Source: Pseudobdellovibrionaceae bacterium
GTDB taxonomy: Bacteria > Bdellovibrionota > Bdellovibrionia > Bdellovibrionales > UBA1609
Length of the DNA stretch: 64,000 bases
Direction of reading: 5' to 3'
Assembly (NCBI GenBank): GCA_018663505.1
Contig: JABJQG010000052.1
Coordinates: 1-64,000 of the forward strand
Below are positions 16,348 through 26,204 of the stretch, in pieces. Every line of letters begins with the position of its first letter. Within the stretch, counting starts at the first letter, position 1. The notes under the pieces are model-generated. The model was not told the DNA's origin. It saw only the letters and a program-made list of their open reading frames with translations, and ran no database searches. The position numbers were made by a program, and so were the translations under genes.

Positions 16348-17855
16348 ACCGTACCTCTATCATCCATAAAGAAGTTTGTTTTTACTTTAGGAAACTTCAC
16401 TCCTTGATCTTGCTGAACTTCTTGATTTTGCATTAATTGAACCCAGTCCGTAAGAGCTAGCGCCTGTTTATTTACAGTTTTAACCACAGTTACTTTTTGA
16501 TCCTGACCTGCATGATTAGTGAATGTACCCGTTTTCTCCAAATAAGTACGCAGTGGCATTTGTAATTTCACATGCGCCATTTCTTTCAGTTCTTCTACTA
16601 AAGCTGAACCCAACCAGATCACATTTTGTGACTGGATAAATTTTTCTAACTGAGCTTTAAGATCTTTAACATGTGTCATATTCTCTGGTCCTACAACAAC
16701 AAGGGTATCCACAGAGGATAGCTCAGATACATCCTTGCCTAACCCTTTTTCAGATAGGATTTTTTGCAGTCCCTTAGTATTAGGATTTTTATCGCCTCTC
16801 ATTAATAAACCATCAAACTCATCTTCTTTCCCTGGAGTTGTATGCCAATGATATATCTGCTCGGAATTCAGAGTTTCCTTAAAATAAGAAATTATGCTCT
16901 CATACTCTTCGTTGCTTTGCTGGCCTGTTACCACCAGAGCAGTGGTTACAGCTGAACTTATTAAATCTTGAGCTACTTTAAAGGCTTCTTCTTTACTGCA
17001 AGCGTCGCCATATTGAAGTTCGTAGCCCATTAAACGATTTTCTTTGTTTGTTGATTTATAAACTTTACGTCCCTCGTCACACATCCAATAACCGTTTATT
17101 TCTTGGTTTACCACTGGCTTAAATCTAAAATAGCCATCTTCATTAAAATAAGCTTTAACGTTACAACCTGTGGAACAGCCTGTACAAATAGACTTTTTAT
17201 TTTTCAAATACCAAACTCTCTGATTAAAACGAAAGTCTTTAGAAGTCAGGGCACCAACTGGACATATATCCACTGTGTTTACAGAATAGTTATTATTTAA
17301 GGGCTTACCCTTAAAAGTGCCAACCTCACTTCTGTCTCCTCGATTAAAAATCCCTAGCTCATTCGTCCTAGTAATTTCACTGGTAAACCTTACGCAGCGA
17401 GAACATAAAACACATCTCTCAGAGTCAAGTACAACTTCTTTACCCAAGTCTACTACTTTATTTTTTTTAACTTTTTTTTCAGCCATTTCTGAGTCGTAAC
17501 CACTACCAAATTTCATATATTGATTTTGCAGTTCGCATTCTCCAGCTTGATCACAAACAGGACAGTCTAATGGATGATTGATCAAATGAAAATCCAGTCC
17601 CCATTTCACTGTTTCTTTGATACTATCAGACTGATTCGTAGCACTCATACCTTCTGACACCATAGTATTGCAGGCAATTTGTGGTCTCGGGTTCCCCTCA
17701 ATATCCACCATACATAATCTGCAACAACCAGCCACAGAAAGTGCCGAATGATAACAGTAGTGTGCAATGTCTTGGTCTGCTAATTTAAAAGCTTCAATGA
17801 GCTTAGTGCCTTCTGGCACTTCAATTTCTTTATCATTAATCTTACATTTCAGCAT
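16344..17855 (-). CDS. nuoG: NADH-quinone oxidoreductase subunit G (short form)
   Basis: Electron-wire subunit of complex I. The N-terminal [2Fe-2S] ligands (CYHSALSVAGCCRLC, then C of IACNTM) are followed by the His/Cys [4Fe-4S] site N5 (HPLDCPVCDQAGEC) and by N4 (CVLCSRC with a later DICPVGAL). A further C-x2-C-x3-C plus YWMC set (CTGCSTGC) matches the extra N7 cluster found in a subset of bacterial NuoG. The molybdopterin-type C-terminal domain is cut down: the protein is 503 aa against about 800-900 in E. coli-type subunits. It overlaps nuoF by 14 bases. Confidence 0.94.
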   Translation of the reverse strand: MLKCKINDKEIEVPEGTKLIEAFKLADQDIAHYCYHSALSVAGCCRLCMVDIEGNPRPQIACNTMVSEGMSATNQSDSIKETVKWGLDFHLINHPLDCPVCDQAGECELQNQYMKFGSGYDSEMAEKKVKKNKVVDLGKEVVLDSERCVLCSRCVRFTSEITRTNELGIFNRGDRSEVGTFKGKPLNNNYSVNTVDICPVGALTSKDFRFNQRVWYLKNKKSICTGCSTGCNVKAYFNEDGYFRFKPVVNQEINGYWMCDEGRKVYKSTNKENRLMGYELQYGDACSKEEAFKVAQDLISSAVTTALVVTGQQSNEEYESIISYFKETLNSEQIYHWHTTPGKEDEFDGLLMRGDKNPNTKGLQKILSEKGLGKDVSELSSVDTLVVVGPENMTHVKDLKAQLEKFIQSQNVIWLGSALVEELKEMAHVKLQMPLRTYLEKTGTFTNHAGQDQKVTVVKTVNKQALALTDWVQLMQNQEVQQDQGVKFPKVKTNFFMDDRGTV

Positions 17856-19125
17856 TTAAAACTCCCTTAACCTTAGAGCGACCTTCTCTTACATAAAACT
17901 CAAACTCTTCTCTAAATTTAGTAATAAAACTGATAGCTGGAAAGGCAGCTGCATCAGATAATGCACATATAGTTTTTGACTTCATATTATTTGCTACCTG
18001 AAGTGCAAGTTCTATATCCTGCAACCTTCCATTACCAGAAAGAATACTACTTACTATTTTATGTAACCAGCCTGTTCCTTCTCTACATGGTGTACACTGC
18101 CCACAAGATTCATGATGATAAAAATGCATAAGCACTGTGAGTAAGTCCACCATACAATTTGAATCATCAATAACGATGACAGCTCCGGACCCCAACATAC
18201 TGCCCTTTTGCTGCATATTTTCATAGTCCATAGTGGCATCAGCACATTCTTCAGCTGTTAAAATTGGGGCAGAAGACCCACCTGGAATAACAGCTTTTAA
18301 TTTTCGACCCTCTTTAAGTCCACCACATTCAATATTAATTAAATCCATTAAAGGATAACCTAGTGGCACTTCGTAAACACCAGGCTTGACTACGTTGCCA
18401 CTGATAGAAAATAACTTTGTTCCAGAGGACTTCTCTGTACCATATTTGCGGTAAGCGTCCACACCGTCTCTCATTATGGGAACCACTGCTGCAAGGGTTT
18501 CTACGTTATTCACAATTGTGGGTTTATGCAAATAGCCCTCTATGGCTGGGAAAGGAGGCTTTAACTTTGGCTGCCCCTTCTCTCCTTCTAAGGAAGATAT
18601 TAGAGCCGTTTCTTCTCCACAAATATATGCACCTGCTCCAGAGTAAACATCCATATGATGAGTAAAGCCAGAACCTAAAATATTCTCACCTAAATATCCC
18701 GCTTTGTACGCTTCATCTATGGCTTGCTCCATGATTTTTAAAATATGCGCATACTCCCCACGAATATAAATATAAGACTTTAAGGATTTAACTGCAAAAG
18801 CAGATATGATCATGCCCTCAATTAATTGATGGGGTGCACGCTCCATCATCAAACGATCTTTAAATGTCCCGGGTTCGCCCTCATCCGCATTACAAAGTAA
18901 ATATCTTGGTTCATCATTTTTTGGAAGAAAGCCCCACTTCACACCAGCGGGAAAGCCAGCACCACCACGGCCTCTTACGCCAGCAGCTTTAACTTGATCA
19001 ATAATTTCCTGAGGTTGTTTTTTTAAGGATGCCGCCAAGGTTTCATACCCACCATACTGCTTATAACCATCCAGAGTTTTAAAGTTTTCTTTATCATAAT
19101 GTTCGGATAAAATTTTTGCTTCCAT
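17842..19125 (-). CDS. nuoF: NADH-quinone oxidoreductase subunit F
   Basis: The NADH-oxidising flavoprotein. NADH/FMN loop GRGGAGFPAGVKWGF, FMN/NAD motif CGEETALISSLEG, and the N3 [4Fe-4S] ligands ESCGQCTPCREG with a later Cys in TICALSD are all present. 427 aa, full length. It starts 9 nt after nuoE and has a 14-base overlap with nuoG. No unusual features. Confidence 0.97.
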   Translation of the reverse strand: MEAKILSEHYDKENFKTLDGYKQYGGYETLAASLKKQPQEIIDQVKAAGVRGRGGAGFPAGVKWGFLPKNDEPRYLLCNADEGEPGTFKDRLMMERAPHQLIEGMIISAFAVKSLKSYIYIRGEYAHILKIMEQAIDEAYKAGYLGENILGSGFTHHMDVYSGAGAYICGEETALISSLEGEKGQPKLKPPFPAIEGYLHKPTIVNNVETLAAVVPIMRDGVDAYRKYGTEKSSGTKLFSISGNVVKPGVYEVPLGYPLMDLINIECGGLKEGRKLKAVIPGGSSAPILTAEECADATMDYENMQQKGSMLGSGAVIVIDDSNCMVDLLTVLMHFYHHESCGQCTPCREGTGWLHKIVSSILSGNGRLQDIELALQVANNMKSKTICALSDAAAFPAISFITKFREEFEFYVREGRSKVKGVLNAEM

Positions 19126-19134
19126 ACCTTTAAC

Positions 19135-19611
19135 CTACTTCGCTAACTTATTAAGGGTTTCCACAGCGGAATCCTGGGTGAGATTTTCATAATACTGATC
19201 ATTAACCTGCATCATTGGTGCTGTGCCACATGAGCCAAGACACTCCACCTGTATCACACTTAATTGACCATCTGCACTCACTTCACCTGGCTTTACGCCA
19301 TATGTATTTCGAATATGATCGGCAATTTCCCGTCCGCCATTCATGGCACAAGAAATATTACAACATACCTGAATATGAAACTGACCCACTGGTTTTTTAT
19401 TAAACATGGTATAAAAATGAAAGACTTCATTAATCTTAGATTCTGGAATGTCCATCACTTCTGCAAGATGGGAAATGCAATCATCAGAAATCCAATTGTC
19501 ATTTTCTTTTTGCACTTGAAAAAGACAAGGGATAATTGCTGAGTTTTTAATTTCATAACGAGTTAATTCTTTTTTTACAAAGGCTAAGCCTTCTTCTGAT
19601 AACTTAAACAT
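19135..19611 (-). CDS. nuoE: NADH-quinone oxidoreductase subunit E
   Basis: The [2Fe-2S] (N1a) thioredoxin-fold subunit that pairs with NuoF. Ligands: CCNISC (C-x4-C type) and CLGSC (C-x3-C) in VECLGSCGTAPMMQ. The N-terminal helix bundle carries VMDIPESKINEVFHFYTMF, a strong family signature. 158 aa, normal length. It begins one base after the nuoCD stop. Confidence 0.96.
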   Translation of the reverse strand: MFKLSEEGLAFVKKELTRYEIKNSAIIPCLFQVQKENDNWISDDCISHLAEVMDIPESKINEVFHFYTMFNKKPVGQFHIQVCCNISCAMNGGREIADHIRNTYGVKPGEVSADGQLSVIQVECLGSCGTAPMMQVNDQYYENLTQDSAVETLNKLAK

Positions 19612-19612
19612 A

Positions 19613-21292
19613 TTATCTATCCAACTCTCCGGCTATAAGGTTCATACTTCCTAATACTGAAATAACATCTGCCAATAACCCACCAGTAACTTGTTCTGGA
19701 AAGGATTGGTATATTGCAAAACAAGGTGGGCGTACTTTTAAACGATAAGGTGCACCTGTGCCATCACTGATTAAATGAAATCCAAGCTCCCCATTTGCAG
19801 CTTCCGTAGCATCATAAATCTCACCCTTTGGAGGTCTTAAACCATTGATAACCAACATAAAGTGATTCATCAAGCCTTCGATATTTCCGTAAACATCTTT
19901 TTTCTCTGGAAGCACAATATTTTTATCTCTAATGGTATAATCTCCACCTGGAATATTTTTAGCTACCTGATCAATAATATTACAGGACTGCTTCATCTCT
20001 TCAATCCTTACCAGGTAACGGTCATAACAGTCACCTGTAGTCCCAATGGGAATATCAAAATCTAAGGATTCATAGCCGTAATAAGGGGCCGCTTTTCTTA
20101 AATCTAAACTCACACCTGCTGCTCTTAACAAAGGACCTGTATATCCCCATTCAATGGCTTCTTCAGCAGAGATGGCTCCTACACCTTTAGTTCTCTGAAT
20201 CCAAATTTTATTATCAGTTAGTAAACCTTCAACATCAGAAATTCCTTTGCGAATCAGTTTTACTGTTCCAAGTACTTCATCATACCAACCATCAGGAGCA
20301 TCCTGTGCCATACCACCAATACGTGTGAGAGAAACTGTTAATCGAGCTCCACAAAGTTTTTCAAAAAGGTTATATACCATTTCACGATATGTAAATAAAT
20401 GGAAGAAACCTGTGAGCGCACCTAAATCCACAGCATTTGCCCCAACGCAAACAAGGTGATCAATAATACGAGAAAGCTCACACAAAATAATTCGCATGGC
20501 CTGTGCTTTGGGTGGAATCTCAACACCTAGCATTTTCTCCACGGCTTTACAGTAGCCCACATTGTTCATTGGTGCGGAACAATAATTTAATCGGTCAGTA
20601 AAGGGAATCACTTGATTGTAATTATGAGTTTCTGCCATTTTTTCAAAACAACGATGAAGAAAACCAAGCTCTACATTAGCGCGAACCACTTTTTCACCAT
20701 CAAGTTCTGCCATGACTCTTAATGTACCATGGGTTGCTGGATGTGACGGTCCAATATTGATGGGAACCAAGTTTTTATTTGGGTCAGGCTCATAATCTGG
20801 CTCATCATCAAAATGAATAGGCTTAACTGTTGTGCAATGTTGCTGATGATCAGCATCATAATCTTTTCTTAAGGGGTGCCCCTCAAACTCATGATGCACT
20901 AAAATTCTGGACAAGTTAGGATGGTTTTTAAATTGAATGCCAAACATATCATAGGCTTCACGTTCAAACCAATTTGCCGCGCGCCAAACAGCTGTGGCTG
21001 AATCCACAGATTCCTTTTCACCAACAGAAGTTTTTATACGCATACGATGTATAGTGGATACAGAAAACAATTCATAAACCAGCTCAAAACGTTTTTCAGA
21101 TTCAGGGTAATCCACTGCACTTAAATTCATAAATACATTAAACTGCCCAGAAGTTTTTAGATAAAGAAGAACTTCTAATAGACTCTCCTTAGGAACCGTT
21201 ACAACATTTGCACCAAAGCTTTGCTCAAATACAAACTGGTTGCCTGGAAATTTTTCATTTAGATTTTTTTGGTAACTACCCAATCCGTTCAT
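19613..21292 (-). CDS. nuoCD: Fused NADH-quinone oxidoreductase subunits C and D
   Basis: A single 559-aa chain. NuoC makes up residues about 1-150 (ANWFEREAYDMFGIQFKNHPNL, LRKDY). NuoD follows from about 180 (NIGPSHPATHGTLRV, ELGFLHRCFEKMAE, CSAPMNNVGYCKAVE, ending LGSMNLIAGELDR). The quinone-site His and Tyr regions of NuoD are preserved. C-D fusion is known from E. coli and many other bacteria. It lies 32 nt after nuoB. Any Shine-Dalgarno is weak, but the start agrees with the expected NuoC N terminus. Confidence 0.96.
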   Translation of the reverse strand: MNGLGSYQKNLNEKFPGNQFVFEQSFGANVVTVPKESLLEVLLYLKTSGQFNVFMNLSAVDYPESEKRFELVYELFSVSTIHRMRIKTSVGEKESVDSATAVWRAANWFEREAYDMFGIQFKNHPNLSRILVHHEFEGHPLRKDYDADHQQHCTTVKPIHFDDEPDYEPDPNKNLVPINIGPSHPATHGTLRVMAELDGEKVVRANVELGFLHRCFEKMAETHNYNQVIPFTDRLNYCSAPMNNVGYCKAVEKMLGVEIPPKAQAMRIILCELSRIIDHLVCVGANAVDLGALTGFFHLFTYREMVYNLFEKLCGARLTVSLTRIGGMAQDAPDGWYDEVLGTVKLIRKGISDVEGLLTDNKIWIQRTKGVGAISAEEAIEWGYTGPLLRAAGVSLDLRKAAPYYGYESLDFDIPIGTTGDCYDRYLVRIEEMKQSCNIIDQVAKNIPGGDYTIRDKNIVLPEKKDVYGNIEGLMNHFMLVINGLRPPKGEIYDATEAANGELGFHLISDGTGAPYRLKVRPPCFAIYQSFPEQVTGGLLADVISVLGSMNLIAGELDR

Positions 21293-21324
21293 AATCCTAT
21301 TTACTCCAAGTTCATTGTTTAAAA

Positions 21325-21951
21325 TTAATGGGCGTCAGATTTAAATTCGCCCGCAACCCAGCCATCACACCAGGGACGGGGATGATGATCCTGAATCATT
21401 TTTTGCAAAGTCATCACCCCATCTAAAACAGCCTCAGGGGTAGGAGGACAACCCGGAACATAAACATCCACAGGAATTATCTTATCCACTCCTTGTAAAA
21501 CATGATAAGCACGGTAAAAACCACCCGAGCTTGCACAGGCTCCCATGGCAATAACATATTTAGGTTCTAACATTTGCTCATAGACTCTTAAAATAACTGG
21601 AGCCATTTTTTCTGTAATTGTACCAGCCACAAGCAGTAAATCGGCCTGTCTGGGTGAAAAGCGCACAACCTCTGCTCCAAATCTCGCTAAATCATATTTA
21701 GGACCCATCACCGACATTAACTCAATACCACAGCATGCTGTGCCATAGGGCATGGGCCAGAGAGAGTTTTTACGACCCCAAGCAATGAGGTCATCCAGCT
21801 TAGTGGTTAGAGCTATGGAGTTGGATTCTGCCATAATATTCATATCTTCAGCCGATAAGGCCGGCTTTTTGTTACCATGAACATCAGTATCCACGTGTCC
21901 TGGAACACCTACATGCGCAGCTGCATTTTGAGCGTTGCCTTTTTCAGACAT
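21325..21951 (-). CDS. nuoB: NADH-quinone oxidoreductase subunit B
   Basis: Carries cluster N2, which reduces quinone. All four ligands are seen: the tandem Cys pair in [10 protein letters not shown], Cys in GACASSGG and Cys in [11 protein letters not shown]. The N-terminal ~40 residues form a His/Ala/Gly-rich extension beyond the usual start. First gene of the minus-strand operon. Upstream (21952-22129) is a 178-bp divergent promoter region, with AGGAGGGCTGA directly before the ATG. nuoA, normally just upstream, is missing; a lipoprotein gene diverges instead. Confidence 0.96.
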   Translation of the reverse strand: MSEKGNAQNAAAHVGVPGHVDTDVHGNKKPALSAEDMNIMAESNSIALTTKLDDLIAWGRKNSLWPMPYGTACCGIELMSVMGPKYDLARFGAEVVRFSPRQADLLLVAGTITEKMAPVILRVYEQMLEPKYVIAMGACASSGGFYRAYHVLQGVDKIIPVDVYVPGCPPTPEAVLDGVMTLQKMIQDHHPRPWCDGWVAGEFKSDAH

Positions 21952-22129
21952 TCAGCCCTCCTAAGTCATAAAGAATAGTCAACTTTATACCTTTTTTCTC
22001 TTATATGCCACGCTTTGACAAGGCGTATTTAAAGCCGGCTAATTTATCCACTTTGCATCATTTCTTTTAGGCTCAACTCGACATTCCTGTTCCTGCCAGA
22101 TACGCTTAAACAATCATCAAGGAGGATGC

Positions 22130-23032
22130 ATGAAACACACACTAATTGCTTTGTTTTTAAGCGTAATTATTACGGGCTGCACTGGCTCTACGTCAAAAGT
22201 TGATATCACAGGCGGCAAAAAAACTAACAAAAATGGTTTTACAGCCCCAACAACTGAATTAATCAACTCAGCTCTGCATACTATGGATCAAAAAGATAAC
22301 TTCCTATTGCTTAATGAAGTTACAAAAGGAAATGCCAGAAAAAAAGGTTTAATATTAAGCACTAGAGATCAATTAGATCAAGCTACCAAAAAATGCCAAT
22401 TACTGGGAAAGCCTCCAGAGTACGGCAAGCCTGGGCGAACAGAAAACAATTATGGTTATGGCGGTGAAGACTGTCCCGTAATATTTGAAATAGGAGAAGA
22501 TAACAACTCTCAGCAAAAACCTGGGCAAGATGATGCCAGCTATAAAACATCCATTCGTGGAGGAGTAAACTCATACCCACTTAGTAAAATTCTCACCTTC
22601 AGTACTTTCCATTTAGAACGTGAAGATTCAGAGTCCGTTGACAAAAACAACAAAGAAATAACATACAACTACAGTCGAGTTTATAGCTTTATGGATACTA
22701 AAGATTCTCCTCTTGCTACCAACAGCTTACCTATAAATCGAGTGGCCGAAACTGTTTTATACACTGCTGATCCCATTTATCAAAAGCTTACTAAGGTATT
22801 TACTTTAGATTCAAAAAAGTTTAGCGCCACCTTAGAACTCATGAATTTTGACAATCAAGGGAAGCCCAGAAGTACTCCTACTTTCATTAATGGCTTAGCC
22901 GTTTCTCCTGAGGAATTCCTAAAACATTTTGAACACATATTTTTTCGCAAAAAATCTATAGATAATAGTGATGCCAAAACTCTTCAGGAACTCATAGCTC
23001 TAAATTTAAGTCACCCCAGAGAAATACAGTAA
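22130..23032 (+). CDS. Exported lipoprotein of unknown function
   Basis: A clear lipoprotein signal (MKHTLIALFLSVIITGC, Cys 17) with AGGAGGATGC directly upstream. The mature 280 residues are hydrophilic and contain a Cys pair that may form a disulfide (KKCQLLG and EDCPVIFEIG). A central beta-rich part includes YPLSKILTFSTFHLERED and ETVLYTADPIY. No domain is recognised. It is transcribed away from nuoB, with which it shares a 178-bp intergenic region. It resembles the many unassigned lipoproteins of Bdellovibrio-type genomes. Confidence 0.78.
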   Translation: MKHTLIALFLSVIITGCTGSTSKVDITGGKKTNKNGFTAPTTELINSALHTMDQKDNFLLLNEVTKGNARKKGLILSTRDQLDQATKKCQLLGKPPEYGKPGRTENNYGYGGEDCPVIFEIGEDNNSQQKPGQDDASYKTSIRGGVNSYPLSKILTFSTFHLEREDSESVDKNNKEITYNYSRVYSFMDTKDSPLATNSLPINRVAETVLYTADPIYQKLTKVFTLDSKKFSATLELMNFDNQGKPRSTPTFINGLAVSPEEFLKHFEHIFFRKKSIDNSDAKTLQELIALNLSHPREIQ

Positions 23033-23344
23033 GCGAGACCTCTTTTAAACGAACAAAAGAAAAATAACAGAACACACAGCAAATTCTAATTCTTGATATT
23101 TTAGACTTTGCTTGGATCACTTGAGTGTTCATACCCTTAGGCAGGCTAAAAACACCTGTTTTTGTGAACACAGCTTCTGCATTATATGTATCTTTTCAAG
23201 TAGTTATGATTAATATAAAATCATTCTCAAATTAAAACAATGAACCCCTTCAGAAGCCCTGTTAATCGCCGATAACTACTATAGGTTCAATTTTTTGAGT
23301 ACAAACACTCATTTGTGAACAAACTGTACGTAATCGGAGATCAA
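23033..23344. other. 312-bp intergenic region
   Basis: No gene seen. It contains a weak hairpin with a T-run near 23142-23163 (CAGG ... CCTG then TTTTT) that may end the 22130 transcript. A spaced inverted repeat GTGTTCA ... TGAACAC surrounds it. The promoter of the following lipoprotein should lie in the AT-rich 3' half. Confidence 0.4.
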
Positions 23345-26182
23345 ATGAAAAGGGTAGCTTTTACAATTATTTTAATTTCAATTATTTTAATTGGAAGCGT
23401 ATCATGTCGTCTTGATGATAATGCCATTAAAGGCGACTCACATTTAGATTTAAAATCTGTCGTTATTAGCACTGATAATTTAAAAATTGAAACTGATTCT
23501 AATGGGACAGGAACAGAAATAGTTAATTTAACTATTGTGGAGGGAGAGACCCTTACTCTTCATGCTATTGCACGAAATTCTGAGGGTAATTTTATTTCCA
23601 CAGTACCAAGTAACTGGGAAATCGTTGGAAACACTGGAAGTGTAACTGTACTCAATGGAGGGATCGCCGCAGAATTCCAACCAGTCTCCGCAGGAATATT
23701 TGAGCTACACATAACTTATAATAACATTATTCAGTCGGCATTTATTACAGTTAATATGGCACCAGCAGCTGTAACACCAACTTTAACAATACTAAATGCA
23801 TCTGCTATAAATGAAGACGCTGGTTTAACAGTTGTAAAAGCTGATGCTGAAGTAGCTGCAAGTGGTGAAGGCTCTGGGGTTTACTCCGTAATTACTTCCT
23901 CATCCAGTGACTGTCAAAGCCAGGGAACAGTAAGCGTTGACGCAACTAATGGTGCCGTTAGTTACACCCCAACCCTTAATTATAATGGAAGCTGCAATAT
24001 AAATATTCAATTTGATAACCAAATGCCATCTAACAACACTGTGGCCAGCGAGTTCAGCATTATTGTTAATGCACAAAATGATGCTCCCACAATTACAGAA
24101 AATTGTGGAGCCACTGTAGCTCAGGGGTCAGCTTACAGTTGCACTCCAAGTGTTTCAGATGTGGACGCAGGAGATTCTCATACCTGGGCTTTAGCTCCGG
24201 CAAATACATGTGCTTGGGCAGCTATAGTTCCAGCTACTGGTGCTTTATCCGGAACTGCAAATGATAATCAAGTGGGAAATTGTACTTTAGCATTTTTAGT
24301 AAATGACACCTCCGTGGATTCAGCAGTAACAAGTTTAACTGTGGGTGTGACAAATGTGACTCCAACTCTTTCAATAACCAATGCTTCTACAATTAACGAA
24401 GATGCCTCATTAACAGTTATTAGAACTGACGGCAATGTGGCATCCAGTGAAGAGGGCTTTGGAGTTTATTCTGTTGTGACGGCGTCCTCTAATGATTGCC
24501 AAGGTCAGGGTACAGTGAGTGTGAATACCTCAAATGGAGCTGTAAGCTATACCCCTAGTTTAAACTACAATGGAAGTTGTAATATAAATATTCAGTTTGA
24601 TGACCAAAATAGTTCAAACAACACTGTGACAAGTGAGTTTTCTATTGCAGTGAGTGCTCAAAATGACGCACCCGTGGTTTCAGGGAGTTGTGCCGCATCT
24701 GTAAATCAGTCCGTAGCTTATAGCTGTAGTCCTGGAGTCGTTGACCCTGAAGCCGGAGACACACAAGCATGGAGTTTTGGTGCCAGTCACGATTGTGGAG
24801 CATGGATGTCTATAGCCGCTGGAACAGGAGCTTTATCTGGAACACCTGGAGGCGGAGACAGCTCATGTACGGTAGGTGTAAAAAGCAATGATGGCATGGT
24901 GGACTCCAATGAATATACCTTTTCATTAACAATTGTTGATCCTAGCGCAGTAGGAAGCGTTGTGTTTGTCACTGAAAATAGATACCAGATAGGCACAGAT
25001 TTCACAGGGATAACTGGTATGAATAGTGTCTGTAGCTCCATAGCTACTGCAAAATCTTATCCGGGAGTGTGGAAAGCAGTGCCTGATGGTAATTCCTTAA
25101 GTTTAGTTTACCCTATAAAGGGACTTCGTGGAGACCTTGTAGAGTCTTCAAATATTTGGACAGGAACTCTTGATGGAGCAATAGGTATTACTGAGGATAA
25201 TAATTCTGTTTCCAGTTGGGTCTTTGCTGGGACCTCTGCCGATGGATCAGCCTCAGCAGGTTATGACTGCTCTGCTTTTACCAATGGCGGTCATATTTAT
25301 TCACATAGGGCTGGGTATTCTGACAGTGCCAGTACCAACTGGCTGTCACAAGGTGTTATTTACTGTGATTCGCTTGCACATATTTACTGTATTTCTGATG
25401 GAACAGTTGTGACCGCTAATGCTGCTCCACCAGAGGTTACTAGCCCTAACTACGCATCACCTTTTGGGGATCATATTACTGTAGATTGGACCAGTGGCGG
25501 CGGAACAACCACAGATTTTCTTGTGGCCTACAAATCTGGAGCAACACTACCTGCTGTGAACTGTATTCCCGAAACTGGAACAAAGTTTGTAAATACGTCC
25601 ACTCTTTCCACAGTCATTACTGGGTTAAATGGAAGCACTCAATATAGCATTCGAATATGTTCAGCAAATGGTGATTTTCCTAAAGAATACTCAACAGGAA
25701 TAACAGCTTCTTTCACCACTAGTGCCTCTTATAATAGAATTTTTGTAACAGATTCAGTATTTGATGGAGAAAATCTAGGCGGTGTAACTTGTGATGATGA
25801 AGCAGCTGCAGCAGGCTTTTACGGTAGCAGCTGGGAAAAAGTAATGTCAACTTCATCCTCTGATGCAAACTCATTGTTCCTAGGTTATCCAATAAAAAAT
25901 ACTAATGGCCAAACCGTTGCCGCTACAGATTTGTGGAGCGGGACAATATCAGCTTCTATTCTAGGTCCTGATGGGACTGATCCTGGGGCACCTTATTCTG
26001 TATTCACAGGTTCTGATGCTAGCGGAAACTATGTGGGGGGCTCAACTTGCTCGGATTGGGGTTCTTCAGGGGGTAATGCCACAATAGGCACTTTCAATCT
26101 CTTAACATCGGGCTGGTTAAGCAATGGTACTGCAGCTTGTAATTCAGAAATTAGATTTTATTGTGTGGACACTAAATACTAA
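23345..26182 (+). CDS. Large surface lipoprotein with Ig-like repeats and two DUF1554/lectin-like domains
   Basis: I choose ATG 23345 (CGGAGA five bases upstream) over GTG 23315. The protein then begins with a lipoprotein signal, MKRVAFTIILISIILIGSVSC. Domains: a bacterial Ig-like region (about 30-140), two 195-residue direct repeats (about 145-339 and 340-534) each with an NEDA...V motif, SYTP.LNYNGSCNINIQFD, and a putative-Ig half with paired Cys. A DUF1554-like domain follows (about 539-690), then an FN3-like domain (about 696-796) and a second DUF1554-like domain (about 798-945, YPIK, W.G, CSDW, WLSNG...C...FYC). DUF1554 occurs in Leptospira Len surface proteins. A cell-surface adhesion or ligand-binding role is inferred. 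Confidence 0.8.
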   Translation: MKRVAFTIILISIILIGSVSCRLDDNAIKGDSHLDLKSVVISTDNLKIETDSNGTGTEIVNLTIVEGETLTLHAIARNSEGNFISTVPSNWEIVGNTGSVTVLNGGIAAEFQPVSAGIFELHITYNNIIQSAFITVNMAPAAVTPTLTILNASAINEDAGLTVVKADAEVAASGEGSGVYSVITSSSSDCQSQGTVSVDATNGAVSYTPTLNYNGSCNINIQFDNQMPSNNTVASEFSIIVNAQNDAPTITENCGATVAQGSAYSCTPSVSDVDAGDSHTWALAPANTCAWAAIVPATGALSGTANDNQVGNCTLAFLVNDTSVDSAVTSLTVGVTNVTPTLSITNASTINEDASLTVIRTDGNVASSEEGFGVYSVVTASSNDCQGQGTVSVNTSNGAVSYTPSLNYNGSCNINIQFDDQNSSNNTVTSEFSIAVSAQNDAPVVSGSCAASVNQSVAYSCSPGVVDPEAGDTQAWSFGASHDCGAWMSIAAGTGALSGTPGGGDSSCTVGVKSNDGMVDSNEYTFSLTIVDPSAVGSVVFVTENRYQIGTDFTGITGMNSVCSSIATAKSYPGVWKAVPDGNSLSLVYPIKGLRGDLVESSNIWTGTLDGAIGITEDNNSVSSWVFAGTSADGSASAGYDCSAFTNGGHIYSHRAGYSDSASTNWLSQGVIYCDSLAHIYCISDGTVVTANAAPPEVTSPNYASPFGDHITVDWTSGGGTTTDFLVAYKSGATLPAVNCIPETGTKFVNTSTLSTVITGLNGSTQYSIRICSANGDFPKEYSTGITASFTTSASYNRIFVTDSVFDGENLGGVTCDDEAAAAGFYGSSWEKVMSTSSSDANSLFLGYPIKNTNGQTVAATDLWSGTISASILGPDGTDPGAPYSVFTGSDASGNYVGGSTCSDWGSSGGNATIGTFNLLTSGWLSNGTAACNSEIRFYCVDTKY
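23777..24946 (+). repeat. Two 585-bp direct repeats inside the lipoprotein gene
   Basis: Copies 23777-24361 and 24362-24946 encode repeats about 60% alike by eye (TPTLTI.NAS..NEDA, TPSLNYNGSCNINIQFD), offset by exactly 195 codons. They indicate internal domain duplication rather than a mobile element. Third-position divergence shows that the duplication is not recent. Confidence 0.8.
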
Positions 26183-26204
26183 AACGAATGGACCCAATCA
26201 ATAA

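Noticed and set aside
19264-19542. 92-codon plus-strand frame over nuoE
   Set aside because: Shadow of the well-supported nuoE gene.
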